Shown: positions 29,208-39,073, counted from the stretch's first letter. The stretch is DNA of 64,000 nucleotides from Caenispirillum bisanense (GCA_945877815.1 CAMDWJ010000006.1:54551-118550); one strand, 5' to 3'. Notes: a model not told the origin generated them from the letters alone. Program-made: numbers and translations.

Positions 29208-30725
29208 ATGACCACGACCATTTTCGACGTCATTTCCAGTGGGACGCCAGCTGCGCCGGCAATCGGAGCGCCGGGCATGAACCCGCAAACTTATGTCGGA
29301 CTCAAGGTTCTGGCCGAACGCACCGTAAAAGCGCTGAATGAGCGCGGAATCGGACGTAACGATCGCGTTGCCATCGTGCTTGAAAATGGCCCGGAAATGG
29401 CGACTGCCTTCCTTGCGATCGCCGCCGGCGCCACCACCGCGCCGCTCAACCCCGCCTACCGCGAAGACGAATTCGATTTTTATCTGTCGGACTTGAACGC
29501 CAAGGCTCTGGTCGTCGCCTATGGCAGCGACACGCCGGCAATTGCGGTCGCCCAAAAACGCGGCATTCCCGTGCTCGAAATCGAAGGTTCGCTTTATGCA
29601 CCCGCAGGAGACTTTCGCTTCCGCGGCAAGGCCGAGGGCCCTGCCGCCGCCAACGGCGGAATGGCACAACCCGGCGATTGTGCACTCGTGCTCCATACAT
29701 CCGGCACGACGTCGCGCCCGAAGATCGTGCCGCTCAGCCAGGCTAACGTGACCGCGTCCGCGAAGCATATTGCGGAAACCTTGGCGATCACACCCCAAGA
29801 TATCTGCCTCAACATCATGCCACTGTTCCACATCCACGGCCTGATCGCGGCCGTGCTGTCGTCCTTACGTGCCGGCGCCAGCATCGTGTGTGCGCCTGGC
29901 TTCAATGCGCTGCAGTTCTTCAGCTGGATGAATGAGGCACAGCCGACCTGGTATACGGCGGTGCCCACCATGCACCAGGCGATCCTCAGCCGTGCGGCCC
30001 GCAACAAGGAAATCGTCGCGGAACACAAGCTTCGCTTCATCCGCTCATCGTCGTCGTCCTTGCCTCCACAGGTTATGAACGAATTGGAAGAGGCGTTCGG
30101 CATCCCGGTCATCGAAGCCTACGGCATGACCGAAGCCTCCCACCAAATGGCCTCCAACCCATTACCGCCGAAAGCACATAAAGCTGGGAGCGTCGGGCTC
30201 GCCGCCGGACCCGAAATCGCCATCATGGACGAGGACGGAAAAATTCTCGCCAAGGGCGAGACCGGCGAGATCGTGATTCGCGGACCCAATGTATTTTCCG
30301 GCTACGAGGCAAATCCCAAGGCCAACGCGGAGGCCTTCACCAACGGCTGGTTCCGCACCGGCGATCAAGGCGTGATCGATCCCGAGGGTTATCTCTCACT
30401 GACCGGCCGCCTGAAGGAAATCATCAATCGCGGTGGCGAGAAGATCAGCCCGCGTGAAGTGGATGAAGTGATCCTCGATCATCCCGCCATCGAACAAGTG
30501 GTTACCTTCGCCATGAAGCACGACAAGCTGGGCGAGGACGTGGCTGCCGCGGTGGTGCTGCGCGAAGGTCAGACGACGACCGAAGCCGAGCTGCGCAAAT
30601 TCATCGCCCAGCGCCTCGCCGACTTCAAGGTGCCGCGCAAGGTCTTGTTCCTCGACGAAATCCCGAAGGGCGCAACCGGCAAACTGCAACGAATCGGCCT
30701 CGCCGAGAAATTGGGACTTGGTTAG
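29208..30725 (+). CDS. Acyl-CoA/acyl-acid ligase (AMP-forming), AAE3/oxalyl-CoA-synthetase-like
   Basis: A 505-residue adenylate-forming enzyme. The phosphate loop is LHTSGTTSRPK (162-172). MPLFHIHGLIAAVLSSLRAGASIV is followed by the A5 motif EAYGMTEASHQMASNPLPP, the A7 aspartate in TGDQGVIDPEGYLSLTGRLKEIINRGGEKISP, and the C-terminal A10 lysine in PKGATGKLQR. The HIHGL segment and short N-terminus resemble the AAE3/Pcs60 oxalyl-CoA ligase group, but FadD-like substrates are not excluded. The ATG used gives the usual family length. The gene is divergent from mlaA across 220 bp. Confidence 0.88.
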   Translation: MTTTIFDVISSGTPAAPAIGAPGMNPQTYVGLKVLAERTVKALNERGIGRNDRVAIVLENGPEMATAFLAIAAGATTAPLNPAYREDEFDFYLSDLNAKALVVAYGSDTPAIAVAQKRGIPVLEIEGSLYAPAGDFRFRGKAEGPAAANGGMAQPGDCALVLHTSGTTSRPKIVPLSQANVTASAKHIAETLAITPQDICLNIMPLFHIHGLIAAVLSSLRAGASIVCAPGFNALQFFSWMNEAQPTWYTAVPTMHQAILSRAARNKEIVAEHKLRFIRSSSSSLPPQVMNELEEAFGIPVIEAYGMTEASHQMASNPLPPKAHKAGSVGLAAGPEIAIMDEDGKILAKGETGEIVIRGPNVFSGYEANPKANAEAFTNGWFRTGDQGVIDPEGYLSLTGRLKEIINRGGEKISPREVDEVILDHPAIEQVVTFAMKHDKLGEDVAAAVVLREGQTTTEAELRKFIAQRLADFKVPRKVLFLDEIPKGATGKLQRIGLAEKLGLG

Positions 30726-30742
30726 CTCCGTAATTTCGTCCC

Positions 30743-30819
30743 GGCCGGGTTTGACCCGGCCATACATCTTTTCTGTCGGGAACAGCACAAAGATGGATGC
30801 GCGGATTAAGTCCGCGCAT
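30743..30819. repeat. Pair of perfect palindromic hairpins
   Basis: Arm GGCCGGGT, loop TTG, arm ACCCGGCC (30743-30761) is followed by ATGCGCGGA-TTAAG-TCCGCGCAT (30797-30819). Both are exact inverted repeats with the '...GGATTAAGTCC...' style of alphaproteobacterial REP-like palindromes, and together could form a paired element between the ligase and the reductase genes. The first arm may also end ligase transcription, but neither is followed by a T-run. Copies elsewhere in the genome are expected. Confidence 0.7.
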
Positions 30820-30845
30820 GACACCTTCTATACGAGATTGCAGCC

Positions 30846-31826
30846 ATGAAAATCTGCATCTACGGCGCAGGCGCCATCGGCGGATTTCTGGGCGCCGAAC
30901 TGGCTTTGACCGGTGCGGACGTTACCCTAATTGCACGCGGCCCCCATCTCGCCGCGATGCAGGCCAATGGCCTTACGCTGATCCGCGACGGCGAACGACG
31001 CACCGCGAAGGTGCGAGCCTTCGCCGATCCCAAGGCAGCCGGGCCACAGGACTATATCCTCATCACGCTCAAAGCTCCGTCGGTTCCACCCATCGTGCCG
31101 ATGCTGCAGCCGCTGTTCGGACCCACCACGTCCGTCGTGTGGGGCGTCAACGGCGTGCCTTGGTGGTATTTCCATGGGCTTGAAGGGCCTTGGCGCGATC
31201 GCCGCCTCGATACCGTCGATCCCGACGGTGCGCAATGGGCCGGCATCGGGCCGGACCGCATCATCGGCTGCATCGTCTACCCGGCGGCCGAAGTGATCGA
31301 ACCAGGCGTCGTGCAGCATGTCGAAGGCGACCGTTTCAGCCTCGGCGAACCCGATGGGTCCAAAAGCGAACGTACGACGGCTTTGGCTAATGCATTGGTC
31401 GCGGCGGGATTGCGCGCGCCGGTCCGTCCCCGCATCCGCGACGAACTGTGGGTGAAGCTGTGGGGCAATCTCAGCTTCAATCCGATCAGCGCGCTGACCG
31501 GTGCGACCTTGGAGCAAATGGGAACCGATCCGGACATGCGCGCCGTCGTTCGCGCCATGATGGTTGAAGCGCAAGCTATCGCCGAAAATCTCGGCGTCAA
31601 ATTCGCGATCGATGTCGATAAGCGCATCGACGGTGGCGTTGCCGTCGGCGCACATAAAACCTCTATGCTACAGGATCTCGAACGTGGGCGGCCAATGGAA
31701 ATCGATGCGCTCGTCGGCGCCGTCGCCGAAATGGGACGCTTGACGGGCGTTCCGTGCCCGACCATCGATACGGTCCTGGCTCTGGTACGCCAGCGCGCCC
31801 GCCTCGCCGGCTGTTATCCGGCCTAA
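30846..31826 (+). CDS. 2-dehydropantoate 2-reductase (ketopantoate reductase) family protein
   Basis: A 326-residue Rossmann-fold reductase. GAGAIGG (residues 7-13) is the NADPH loop. ILITLKAPSV, the VVWGVNGVPWWYF stretch, and the conserved catalytic lysine/asparagine region RDELWVKLWGNLSFNPISALTG follow. GAHKTSMLQDLERGRPMEIDALVGA is the C-terminal substrate-binding signature. Canonical PanE makes pantoate for coenzyme A, but genomes often hold several paralogues with other keto-acid substrates, so pantothenate synthesis is likely but not certain. The rhomboid gene starts five bases after the stop. Confidence 0.88.
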   Translation: MKICIYGAGAIGGFLGAELALTGADVTLIARGPHLAAMQANGLTLIRDGERRTAKVRAFADPKAAGPQDYILITLKAPSVPPIVPMLQPLFGPTTSVVWGVNGVPWWYFHGLEGPWRDRRLDTVDPDGAQWAGIGPDRIIGCIVYPAAEVIEPGVVQHVEGDRFSLGEPDGSKSERTTALANALVAAGLRAPVRPRIRDELWVKLWGNLSFNPISALTGATLEQMGTDPDMRAVVRAMMVEAQAIAENLGVKFAIDVDKRIDGGVAVGAHKTSMLQDLERGRPMEIDALVGAVAEMGRLTGVPCPTIDTVLALVRQRARLAGCYPA

Positions 31827-31831
31827 GCGCG

Positions 31832-32614
31832 ATGGCGTTGTTTCCGCTCAAGGACGACAATCCGCTCAAGAACGTTTCATTTCAGTATGTCACGGTTACG
31901 TTGATCGCGCTCAATGTCGTCCTGTTCCTGTGGGAACTCACCCAAGGAACGAAGATGGACTCGCTGATCTATTCGTTGGGCGCGATCCCAGCCGTGCTGT
32001 TCGGCATCGCCGAGCTGCCGCCGCGTCTCGATCTCATTCCCAGTTGGGCCACCTTGATCACCTCTCTGTTCCTGCACGGCGGCTGGATGCATCTGCTCGG
32101 CAATATGCTGTTTCTGTGGATCTTCGGCGACAATGTCGAGGATTCGATGGGGCATTTTCGCTACATCGTCTTCTACCTGCTGTGCGGCGTGCTGGCGACG
32201 CTGATGCATGCCTCCGCACAACCCGACTCGGAGGCTCCTCTGATCGGCGCCAGCGGCGCGATCTCTGGCGTGCTCGGCGCCTATTTGATTCTGCACCCCC
32301 GCGCGCGTCTTCTCGTCCTGTTTATGACTGTCATTCCGCTCCGATTGCCCGCCTGGATCGTGCTCGGCAGTTGGATATTGCTGCAGCTCTTCAATCTGAC
32401 AGGCGATAGCGCCGGAAGCGACGTCGCCTGGTGGGCGCATGTGGGCGGCTTTATTGCCGGCGCCATCCTGATCGTCCCATTCCGCCGCAAAGGCATGCCC
32501 CTCTTCGATGCCGAACCAGCAAATCCGGTCGTCGCCGAACGGATCGAGCGCCGCCACGCCCGTTCCATCTTTCCAAACACCGTCGATCCGCGCAGAAGGC
32601 ACATTGGCCTGTAG
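31832..32614 (+). CDS. Rhomboid-family intramembrane serine protease
   Basis: A 260-residue polytopic membrane protease. Six or more hydrophobic segments are present. The L1 loop motif is HGGWMHLLGNMLFLWIFGDNVED (82-104), the catalytic serine is Ser141 in IGASGAISG and the catalytic histidine is His203 in WWAHVGGFIAG. It cleaves transmembrane substrates in the inner membrane. The start follows the ketopantoate reductase stop within five bases, so translation may be coupled. A cytosolic Arg-rich tail ends the protein. Confidence 0.93.
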   Translation: MALFPLKDDNPLKNVSFQYVTVTLIALNVVLFLWELTQGTKMDSLIYSLGAIPAVLFGIAELPPRLDLIPSWATLITSLFLHGGWMHLLGNMLFLWIFGDNVEDSMGHFRYIVFYLLCGVLATLMHASAQPDSEAPLIGASGAISGVLGAYLILHPRARLLVLFMTVIPLRLPAWIVLGSWILLQLFNLTGDSAGSDVAWWAHVGGFIAGAILIVPFRRKGMPLFDAEPANPVVAERIERRHARSIFPNTVDPRRRHIGL

Positions 32615-32630
32615 GGTCGATCATCCCTCC

Positions 32631-32644
32631 TTGATCGAAATCAA
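32631..32644 (+). promoter_or_regulatory. FNR/FixK-type binding site
   Basis: TTGATCGAAATCAA is an exact match to the TTGAT-N4-ATCAA consensus of FNR/FixK/Anr regulators. It lies 62 bp upstream of the DUF2892 start in an otherwise empty 90-bp gap, a suitable distance for class II activation under oxygen limitation. The flanking bases extend the symmetry to CCTTGAT...ATCAAGG. Confidence 0.7.
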
Positions 32645-32706
32645 GGCATCCGTATCGCCGTTCGGCTTTCCTGCACATCCCGTCAACGAATCGATGGAGC
32701 TGAGCG

Positions 32707-32919
32707 ATGCATATAAATGAAGGTGGCGTGGATCGTATCTTGCGCTTGATGGTGGGCGTCGCGCTGCTGGCGGTCGCCTATTTCTATCTCGATGGCACCT
32801 GGGCCTGGGTTGCCAGTATCGTCGGAGCCGTCGCAATCCTGACCGGCGCAGTTGGGATTTGTCCCGCCTACGCACTGATCGGATTCGATACCTGCCCCTT
32901 CAAACGCCACACGCACTAG
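32707..32919 (+). CDS. DUF2892 (YgaP-like) small membrane protein
   Basis: A 70-residue protein with two hydrophobic helices (ILRLMVGVALLAVAYFYL and WVASIVGAVAILTGAVGIC) and the family tail CPAYALIGFDTCPFK. This DUF2892 core is fused to rhodanese domains in YgaP, but here it stands alone. Members are often under anaerobic control, which fits the FNR/FixK box upstream. GGAG lies seven bases before the ATG. The two cysteines near the C-terminus are conserved in the family; no function is proven. Confidence 0.9.
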   Translation: MHINEGGVDRILRLMVGVALLAVAYFYLDGTWAWVASIVGAVAILTGAVGICPAYALIGFDTCPFKRHTH

Positions 32920-33004
32920 CGAATAGGTGGGCAAGGTTTAGCGCCTTGTCCGCAGGCTGTCGCCGGGTAAGATTGCCCTAACGCACAAGTTAGGGGAGTC
33001 GGGC

Positions 33005-35299
33005 ATGGATGGTTTCGGCGTCAATCGGCCGGTCGCACGGACCGAAGATCCCCGTCTGCTGACCGGCGGGGGCCGCTATATCGACGACGTCAATCTTCCG
33101 AACCAGCTTTACGGTTATCTGTTGCGATCGCCGCACGCCCATGCGCGCCTTAGCAGAATCGATATCGCGGCGGCCAAGATGGCCCCGGGCGTGCGCGATA
33201 TCCTCACCGGGGCAGATTGGGTGGCTGCCGGCTTCGGCAATATGCCCTATATCGCCAATCCGATGCCGGGCTTCGATCCCAAAGCAATGGTCCAGGCCAT
33301 GCACCGCCCGCTGGCGGTGGACAAGGTGCGTCATGTCGGCGACGGCATCGCCTATATCGTCGCCGAGAGCCGCTCCCAGGCGAAAGACGCTGCCGAACTG
33401 ATCGAGGTGGATTTCGAACCCCTGCCCTCGATCACCGAAACCGCGCGCGCGCATCTCGCCGAAGCCCCTGTGATCTGGGACGAAGCCGGCACCAACGTCG
33501 CCTATGTCTTCAACCAGGGCGACCAGGCTGCCGTGAACGAGGCCTTCGCGAAGGCAACGCATACGGTGAAGCAACGCATCGTCATCAATCGCCTGACCGC
33601 CAGCCCGATGGAAACCCGCGGTATCGTCGCCAACTACGATCCGAAGCAGGATTTCTGCACCATCTATCTCGGCAACCAGAATGCATTCGGGGCGCGCGCG
33701 CAGATCGCCGACGGATTGCTGCACCTGCCGACCGACCGCTTCCGGGTGATCGCCGGCGATGTCGGCGGCAGCTTCGGCATGAAGGGCGCCATGTATCCTG
33801 AGAACCCGCTGACCGTCTGGGCATCGCGCCGTCTCGGCCGCCCGGTCAAGTGGGTCAGCGAACGCAGCGAGGCGTTTCAATCCGATGCCCATGCACGCGA
33901 CAAGGTCGTCGATGCCGAATTGGCGCTCGATAGGGACTACAAATTTATTGCTATGCGCATCCACGCCTATTCCAACGTCGGCGCCTATTATTCGACCATG
34001 ACGACCTTCCCGATTATCCTGTCGACCAGCGGCCTCGCCGGCTGCTACACGACACCCGCGATCCATTTCAAAGCGACGGCCGTGTTCAGCAACACCAATC
34101 CGACCACGCCCTATCGCGGCTCAGGCCGCCCCGATGCCGCCTATCTCGGCGAACGCATCATCGATTTCGCCGCGCGCGAATTGGGGCTCGATCCGGCTGA
34201 ATTGCGCCGGCGCAATTTTATTCAACGCGCGCAGATGCCCTATCAGACACCGCTCGGTGCGAAATACGATTCCGGCGATTTTCCGAAGAACCAGGAAATC
34301 GCTCTGGCCAAGGCCGACTATGCCGGGTTCGCCACACGCCGGACCGAATCCAAGGCGCACGGAAAATTGCGCGGGATCGGCATCGGCAATAATGTAGAAG
34401 GTGCGGCCCCTCCCGGTCAGGAAACGGCCAAGGTCGAGATCGACACCGACGGCAATGCGATCCTGTCGGTCGGCTCGACCGATCAGGGCCAAGGTCACGC
34501 CACGATGTATACGCAGATCGCCTGCGAGCAGTTGGGCATAACGCAGGACCGCGTGCAGGTGACCGAAGGCGATACCGACACATTGGAAACCGGCGGCGGC
34601 ACCGGTGGTTCGAAGGTTTCGGCACTCGGCGCCTCGGCGGTCTACGAAGCCATCCGGCTTGTCGTCGAGAAGGGAACGACGATCGCGGCGCGCGCCATGA
34701 AAGCGGCCGAAAGCGACATCGCCTTTGGCGACGGCGCCTTTACCGTCAAAGGTACCGACAAGCGCCTGACCCTGGCCGAGGTCGCCCAGGTCGAGCCATT
34801 GGCCGCGACAGGGCAGTTCAAGACGACCGCCCCGACCTATCCGTCCGGCAGCCATGTCTGCGAGGTAGAAATAGATCCCGATACCGGGCATGTCACCCTG
34901 CTGCGTTATATCGCCGTCACCGACATCGGCCGCACGATCAATCCGACGCAATCGAACGGACAGATCCATGGGGGCATCGTCCAGGCGCTCGGCCAAGTGC
35001 TATCGGAGAACATCGCCTACGATCCGCAAACCGGTCAATTGCTGTCCGGCTCCTTCATGGATTACGCGATGCCGCGCGGCGAAAGCATGTGTAGGATCGA
35101 AACCTATGACAATCCGGTACACACGACTGTCAATCCGCTCGGCGTCAAAGGGGCGGGCGAGATCGGTGCGGGCTGCGGTGTGCCGGCGATCATGAATGCC
35201 GTGATCGACGCGCTCAGCCCGCTTGGCATCCACCATATCGATATGCCCTGCACGCCTGAGCGCGTGTGGCGGGCCATCCAAGGCGTTTCGCGCGCCTAA
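33005..35299 (+). CDS. Xanthine dehydrogenase / CoxL-family molybdopterin-binding subunit (copy 2)
   Basis: A 764-residue large subunit. It opens with [36 protein letters not shown] contacts Moco. The active-site loop is [15 protein letters not shown], with [19 protein letters not shown], and the catalytic glutamate lies in [25 protein letters not shown]. Because the CODH-type cysteine loop (AYRCSFR) is absent, it is not a true CO dehydrogenase; a purine, aldehyde or N-heterocycle substrate is more plausible. GGGGAG precedes the ATG. The paralogue copy 3 begins 22 bp downstream. No small or medium subunit genes are adjacent. Confidence 0.9.
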   Translation: MDGFGVNRPVARTEDPRLLTGGGRYIDDVNLPNQLYGYLLRSPHAHARLSRIDIAAAKMAPGVRDILTGADWVAAGFGNMPYIANPMPGFDPKAMVQAMHRPLAVDKVRHVGDGIAYIVAESRSQAKDAAELIEVDFEPLPSITETARAHLAEAPVIWDEAGTNVAYVFNQGDQAAVNEAFAKATHTVKQRIVINRLTASPMETRGIVANYDPKQDFCTIYLGNQNAFGARAQIADGLLHLPTDRFRVIAGDVGGSFGMKGAMYPENPLTVWASRRLGRPVKWVSERSEAFQSDAHARDKVVDAELALDRDYKFIAMRIHAYSNVGAYYSTMTTFPIILSTSGLAGCYTTPAIHFKATAVFSNTNPTTPYRGSGRPDAAYLGERIIDFAARELGLDPAELRRRNFIQRAQMPYQTPLGAKYDSGDFPKNQEIALAKADYAGFATRRTESKAHGKLRGIGIGNNVEGAAPPGQETAKVEIDTDGNAILSVGSTDQGQGHATMYTQIACEQLGITQDRVQVTEGDTDTLETGGGTGGSKVSALGASAVYEAIRLVVEKGTTIAARAMKAAESDIAFGDGAFTVKGTDKRLTLAEVAQVEPLAATGQFKTTAPTYPSGSHVCEVEIDPDTGHVTLLRYIAVTDIGRTINPTQSNGQIHGGIVQALGQVLSENIAYDPQTGQLLSGSFMDYAMPRGESMCRIETYDNPVHTTVNPLGVKGAGEIGAGCGVPAIMNAVIDALSPLGIHHIDMPCTPERVWRAIQGVSRA

Positions 35300-35321
35300 A
35301 CATATAAGGGAGACAGGGTTC

Positions 35322-37652
35322 ATGGCGGGAGACTACAGCATCGGCCAATCGGTTCCGCGCACGGAAGATCCGCGCCTATTGCGCGGCGGTGGCCAATATG
35401 TCGACGATATAAACCTCGCCGGCCAGTTTTACGGCTACGTCGTACGTTCGCCGCACGCCCATGCACGCATCACCCGCATCGACACGAAACAGGCTGAGGC
35501 GGCGACTGGGGTGATCTGCGTCTTGACCGCGAAAGAATACCTGGCCGATGGGCTCGGCCGTCTGCCGGTCAATCCGCCGCCCAATCCCGCCTTCGATATG
35601 AAGACCATGTTCGCGCCGCGCCGCATGCCGGTGGCCGAGGATCGCGTACGCCATGTCGGCGAAGCCGTCGCCTTCGTCGTCGCGCGCTCCATCGCCGATG
35701 CGCGCGATGCCGGCGAACTGGTCGAGGTGGATTACGAGACCCTGCCGGCCATCATCGATATGGAAGCGGCCCTTGCGCAAGGTGCGGCTCCGCTTCATGA
35801 CGACCATCCCAACAATCTCGCCTTCACCTACGAAATCGGCGACGCGGCGGCGACCGAAGCCGCCTTCGCCAAGGCCGCCCATGTGATCAAACAGCGCATC
35901 CATATCAACCGGGTCACGGCGAGCCCGCTCGAATGCCGCGGCTGCGTCGCCGATTACCAACCCCATTCGCAGACCTGCACGATCTATACTGGCGTGCAAC
36001 AGAGCTTCAACGCGCGGCGCATCTTCGCGCAGGTCATTTTCAACGAAGAGGAAAACGCCTTCCGCATCATCCCCGGCGATATGGGCGGCGGCTTCGGCAT
36101 GAAGGGATCCTTCTATGCCGAATATGTGCTGACGGCCTGGGCTTCGAAGCGCCTCAATAGGCCGGTCAAATGGTTCAGCGATCGCAGCGAATCCTTCGTC
36201 TCGGACAATCACGGCCGCGACAATCTGACCGAAGGCGAATTGGCGCTCGACAAGGACGGCAACTTTCTGGGATTGCGTGTGCGTACGCTCGCCAACCTCG
36301 GCGCTTTTCCCTCAACCACACCGTCGGGACCGCCCACCGCGTCGCTGGGCGGACTGATCGGCATGTACAAGACGCCGGCCGCACATGTGCAGGTAAAAGG
36401 CGTCTATACCAACACGACGCCGACCGGCGCCTATCGCGGTGCGGGACGCCCTGAAGCGGCCTACGTGATCGAGCGGTTGGTCGATACCGCCGCGCGCCAG
36501 CTCAAGATGGATCCGGTGCAACTGCGCTTCAAGAACATGATTCCGTCCGAGGCCATGCCCTATCAATCGCCGATCCAGTTCAAATACGATTGCGGCGATT
36601 TCCGCGCCGTTCTTGAAAGCGCGCTCAAACATTCGGACTATACAGGCTTCGCAAAACGCGCGGCCGAGTCCAAAGCCTACGGTAAGCTGCGCGGTCTCGG
36701 CATTTCCTCGACCCTCGAACGCGCGGCCGCCGCCGTCGAATATGCCGAGCTACGGTTCGATCCGTCCGGCAGCTTGACGATCTTGGCCGGCACCACAGGC
36801 ATGGGAACCGGCCATGCAACAATCTATACTCAGCTCGTCTGCAGCATGCTCGGCGTTTTACCCGATCAGGTGCGTGTCGTCGAAGGCGATACCGCCATGA
36901 CGCCGACAGGCGGCGGAACCGGCGGAAGCCGGGTTTCGTCGGTCGGCATGTCGGCAGTGAAAATGGCCGCCGATAAGATCATTGAAAAGGCCAAGCTGAT
37001 CGCGGCGCATACCATGGAAGCTGCTGTCGCCGATATCGTCTATGAGAACGGCGCCTTTGCCATCACCGGCACCGATCGCCGCATGACCATGACCGAGATC
37101 GCGCAAAAGGCTTTCAATCCGGCCAATCTGCCGAAGGGGATGGATCCGCATCTCGCCGAAGGGGCAACGACGCCCAACCTGCTGCCGTCCTATCCCAATG
37201 GCGCACATGTCTGCGAGCTCGAGATCGATCCAGAGACGGGCAAGGTCGAACTGCGACGCTATACCGTCGTCGACGATGTCGGCGTGGCGCTCAATCCGCT
37301 GTTGCTTGAGGGCCAGATTCGAGGTGGCGTGGCGCAAGGTGCCGGCCAGATACTTATGGAGGACGTCTCCTACGATCGCGACAGCGGCCAGCTCGTCGCC
37401 GGCTCCTTCATGGATTACGCCATGCCACGCGCCACCGATTTGTGCGAGATGCATTCCTACGACGCATCCGTGCCGACCAAATCCAATCCCATCGGGAGCA
37501 AGGGGGCGGGCGAAGCAGGCACGGTCGGCGCCATGCCGGCCATCATGAATGCAATCATCGATGCGCTCGCACCTTATGGCGTGACTAACATGGATATGCC
37601 GGCGACACCCGAACGCATATGGCGGGCGATCCAGGGAAAACGCGCAGCCTAA
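35322..37652 (+). CDS. Xanthine dehydrogenase / CoxL-family molybdopterin-binding subunit (copy 3)
   Basis: A 776-residue paralogue of the gene before it. [22 protein letters not shown] begins the domain. GGGFGMKGSFYAEY, the form II-like loop AYRGAGRPEAAYVIE, TTGMGTGHATIYTQL and the catalytic glutamate in GSKGAGEAGTVGAMPAIMNAIIDAL follow. The ATG chosen lies behind GGGAGA; an upstream extension of the frame overlaps copy 2 and is not supported. It is co-transcribed with copy 2 and probably the alpha/beta hydrolase that follows. Partner FAD and iron-sulfur subunits must be encoded elsewhere if the enzyme is active. Confidence 0.9.
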   Translation: MAGDYSIGQSVPRTEDPRLLRGGGQYVDDINLAGQFYGYVVRSPHAHARITRIDTKQAEAATGVICVLTAKEYLADGLGRLPVNPPPNPAFDMKTMFAPRRMPVAEDRVRHVGEAVAFVVARSIADARDAGELVEVDYETLPAIIDMEAALAQGAAPLHDDHPNNLAFTYEIGDAAATEAAFAKAAHVIKQRIHINRVTASPLECRGCVADYQPHSQTCTIYTGVQQSFNARRIFAQVIFNEEENAFRIIPGDMGGGFGMKGSFYAEYVLTAWASKRLNRPVKWFSDRSESFVSDNHGRDNLTEGELALDKDGNFLGLRVRTLANLGAFPSTTPSGPPTASLGGLIGMYKTPAAHVQVKGVYTNTTPTGAYRGAGRPEAAYVIERLVDTAARQLKMDPVQLRFKNMIPSEAMPYQSPIQFKYDCGDFRAVLESALKHSDYTGFAKRAAESKAYGKLRGLGISSTLERAAAAVEYAELRFDPSGSLTILAGTTGMGTGHATIYTQLVCSMLGVLPDQVRVVEGDTAMTPTGGGTGGSRVSSVGMSAVKMAADKIIEKAKLIAAHTMEAAVADIVYENGAFAITGTDRRMTMTEIAQKAFNPANLPKGMDPHLAEGATTPNLLPSYPNGAHVCELEIDPETGKVELRRYTVVDDVGVALNPLLLEGQIRGGVAQGAGQILMEDVSYDRDSGQLVAGSFMDYAMPRATDLCEMHSYDASVPTKSNPIGSKGAGEAGTVGAMPAIMNAIIDALAPYGVTNMDMPATPERIWRAIQGKRAA

Positions 37653-37657
37653 CCGTC

Positions 37658-38497
37658 GTGGCGAAACTTTACCGCGACTTCCAGACCGTCGAGGAACTCG
37701 ATAAACAGTATCTCCCCGGTTTGCGCATCCCCGATGCCGCCGCAGTCCGCGCGCGCTGGATCCCGGACAACGAGCGGATGGGCAAATCGGTTCGGCCGGG
37801 TCTCTTCTACGGTCCGAGCCTGGATGAATATGCCGATATCTTTCCGGCAAGCACCCCAGGCGCTCCGATCCATGCCTTTCTGCATGGCGGTTATTGGCGC
37901 GCCAATGCGCCCAGGGATTTCTACTTCGTCGCCGAACGCCTGGTGCAGGACGGCTTTTGCGTGGTGATCCCCAACTATTCGCTCTGCCCCAAGGTCACGC
38001 TGGACGAGATCGTTCGCCAAATGCGCGCCTGTCTCAAATGGGTTCATCGATCTGGTTCCAGCTTCGGTGGCGATCCCAGTAACGTCACCGTGTCCGGCCA
38101 CTCGGCGGGCGGGCATTTAACCGCGATGATACTGCTGACCGATTGGCAGGGCGAGTACGGTATCGATCCTGCCTTCATCCGGGGCGGTGTCGCGGTCAGC
38201 GGGCTCTACGATCTGATGCCCTTCCCTTACACGACCCTGCAGCCATCATTGCAACTCACCTGGGATCAGGTTGCGCGCCAATCGCCGATCAAGCAGACCG
38301 GTCCGCTCTGCGCGCCTTTAAAGCTCGCCGCCGGGGGCGATGAATCCAAAGAATTTCATCGACAGATGAACGATTATGCGGCGCATGCGAAGCTCGATTG
38401 CTTTGCCGTGCCCGACACCAACCATCTCACGGTGCTCGCGGCCTATCTCGACCGCAATAGCGCGCTCTATCGCGCTATTCGTCGGGTAGCGGAATAA
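37658..38497 (+). CDS. Alpha/beta hydrolase, arylformamidase/BD-FAE-like
   Basis: About 279 residues from a GTG five bases after the previous stop; an ATG at 37619 inside the upstream gene is an alternative and neither start has a clear ribosome site. The oxyanion-hole motif HGGYWRAN, the nucleophile elbow GHSAGGH, and a C-terminal [12 protein letters not shown] with the likely catalytic histidine define the family. It resembles kynurenine formamidase-type esterases (KynB-like alpha/beta hydrolases). It may hydrolyse a product of the adjacent molybdoenzymes, but that is inference from position alone. Confidence 0.85.
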   Translation: MAKLYRDFQTVEELDKQYLPGLRIPDAAAVRARWIPDNERMGKSVRPGLFYGPSLDEYADIFPASTPGAPIHAFLHGGYWRANAPRDFYFVAERLVQDGFCVVIPNYSLCPKVTLDEIVRQMRACLKWVHRSGSSFGGDPSNVTVSGHSAGGHLTAMILLTDWQGEYGIDPAFIRGGVAVSGLYDLMPFPYTTLQPSLQLTWDQVARQSPIKQTGPLCAPLKLAAGGDESKEFHRQMNDYAAHAKLDCFAVPDTNHLTVLAAYLDRNSALYRAIRRVAE

Positions 38498-39073
38498 ATT
38501 CCTTCTCGTCGCCGGGAACGAGCGGAAAACGGCCTGCCTTCCAATCGGCCTTGGCCTCTTCAATCCGATCCTTGGAACTTGAAACAAGGTTCCACCAGAT
38601 ATGGCGCGGTCCATCCATGGTCTCGCCACCCACCACGATCAGATGAGCGTCGGCAATCGCCTCGATCACGATCTCCGTACCCTTGGTAAGGCAATCCAAG
38701 TTTGAATGCCATGCAGGTCCGAGCCCTTGCCGCGCAGTTCCTGCGGCGTGCGTTAGGAATGCACGATGCCGTGTCCCGCCGTCATCCAATTCACCTCGCC
38801 CGGCGTGATAACCTGGGCCGAGCCCAGGCTGTCGCGGTGCATCATCTCGCCTTAGAACAGGAAGGTAACGGTAGCAAGCCCGATATGCGGATGCGGACGA
38901 ACGTCGACTGCTTGGCCAGCATCGAAAATCTTCGGACCCATGTGATCGAAAAAGACGAACGGGCCGACCATGCGCCGTTTGGCCGATGGCAACAGGCGCC
39001 GAACCTCGAAATCGCCGATGTCGCGCGCACGCGGCATTAGTTCGATGTCGAGCCATTCGGCGGGTTCGCTCAT
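38475..39073 (-). pseudogene. Pirin-family pseudogene
   Basis: The N-terminus is a good pirin start: [20 protein letters not shown], then [15 protein letters not shown] and [17 protein letters not shown]. The frame is then cut by an in-frame TAA (38852-38854) exactly where the family has the Glu of LFEGE, and again by a second TAA (38753-38755) at the Glu of HSERTP. Reading continues as [14 protein letters not shown], then jumps to a C-terminal piece in another frame: [38 protein letters not shown]. Most of the middle of the protein (roughly 100 residues) is missing. Two nonsense codons, a deletion and a frameshift make function impossible. The 3' end overlaps the hydrolase gene tail. Confidence 0.88.

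Noticed and set aside
33005..37652. Aerobic carbon monoxide dehydrogenase operon
   Set aside because: The form I active-site cysteine loop AYRCSFR is absent and no coxM or coxS genes are adjacent; a general aldehyde oxidase/xanthine dehydrogenase label is safer.
38852..39073. Functional short pirin or stop-codon read-through product
   Set aside because: Two separate TAA codons, a frame change and loss of about 100 residues cannot be fixed by read-through or recoding.
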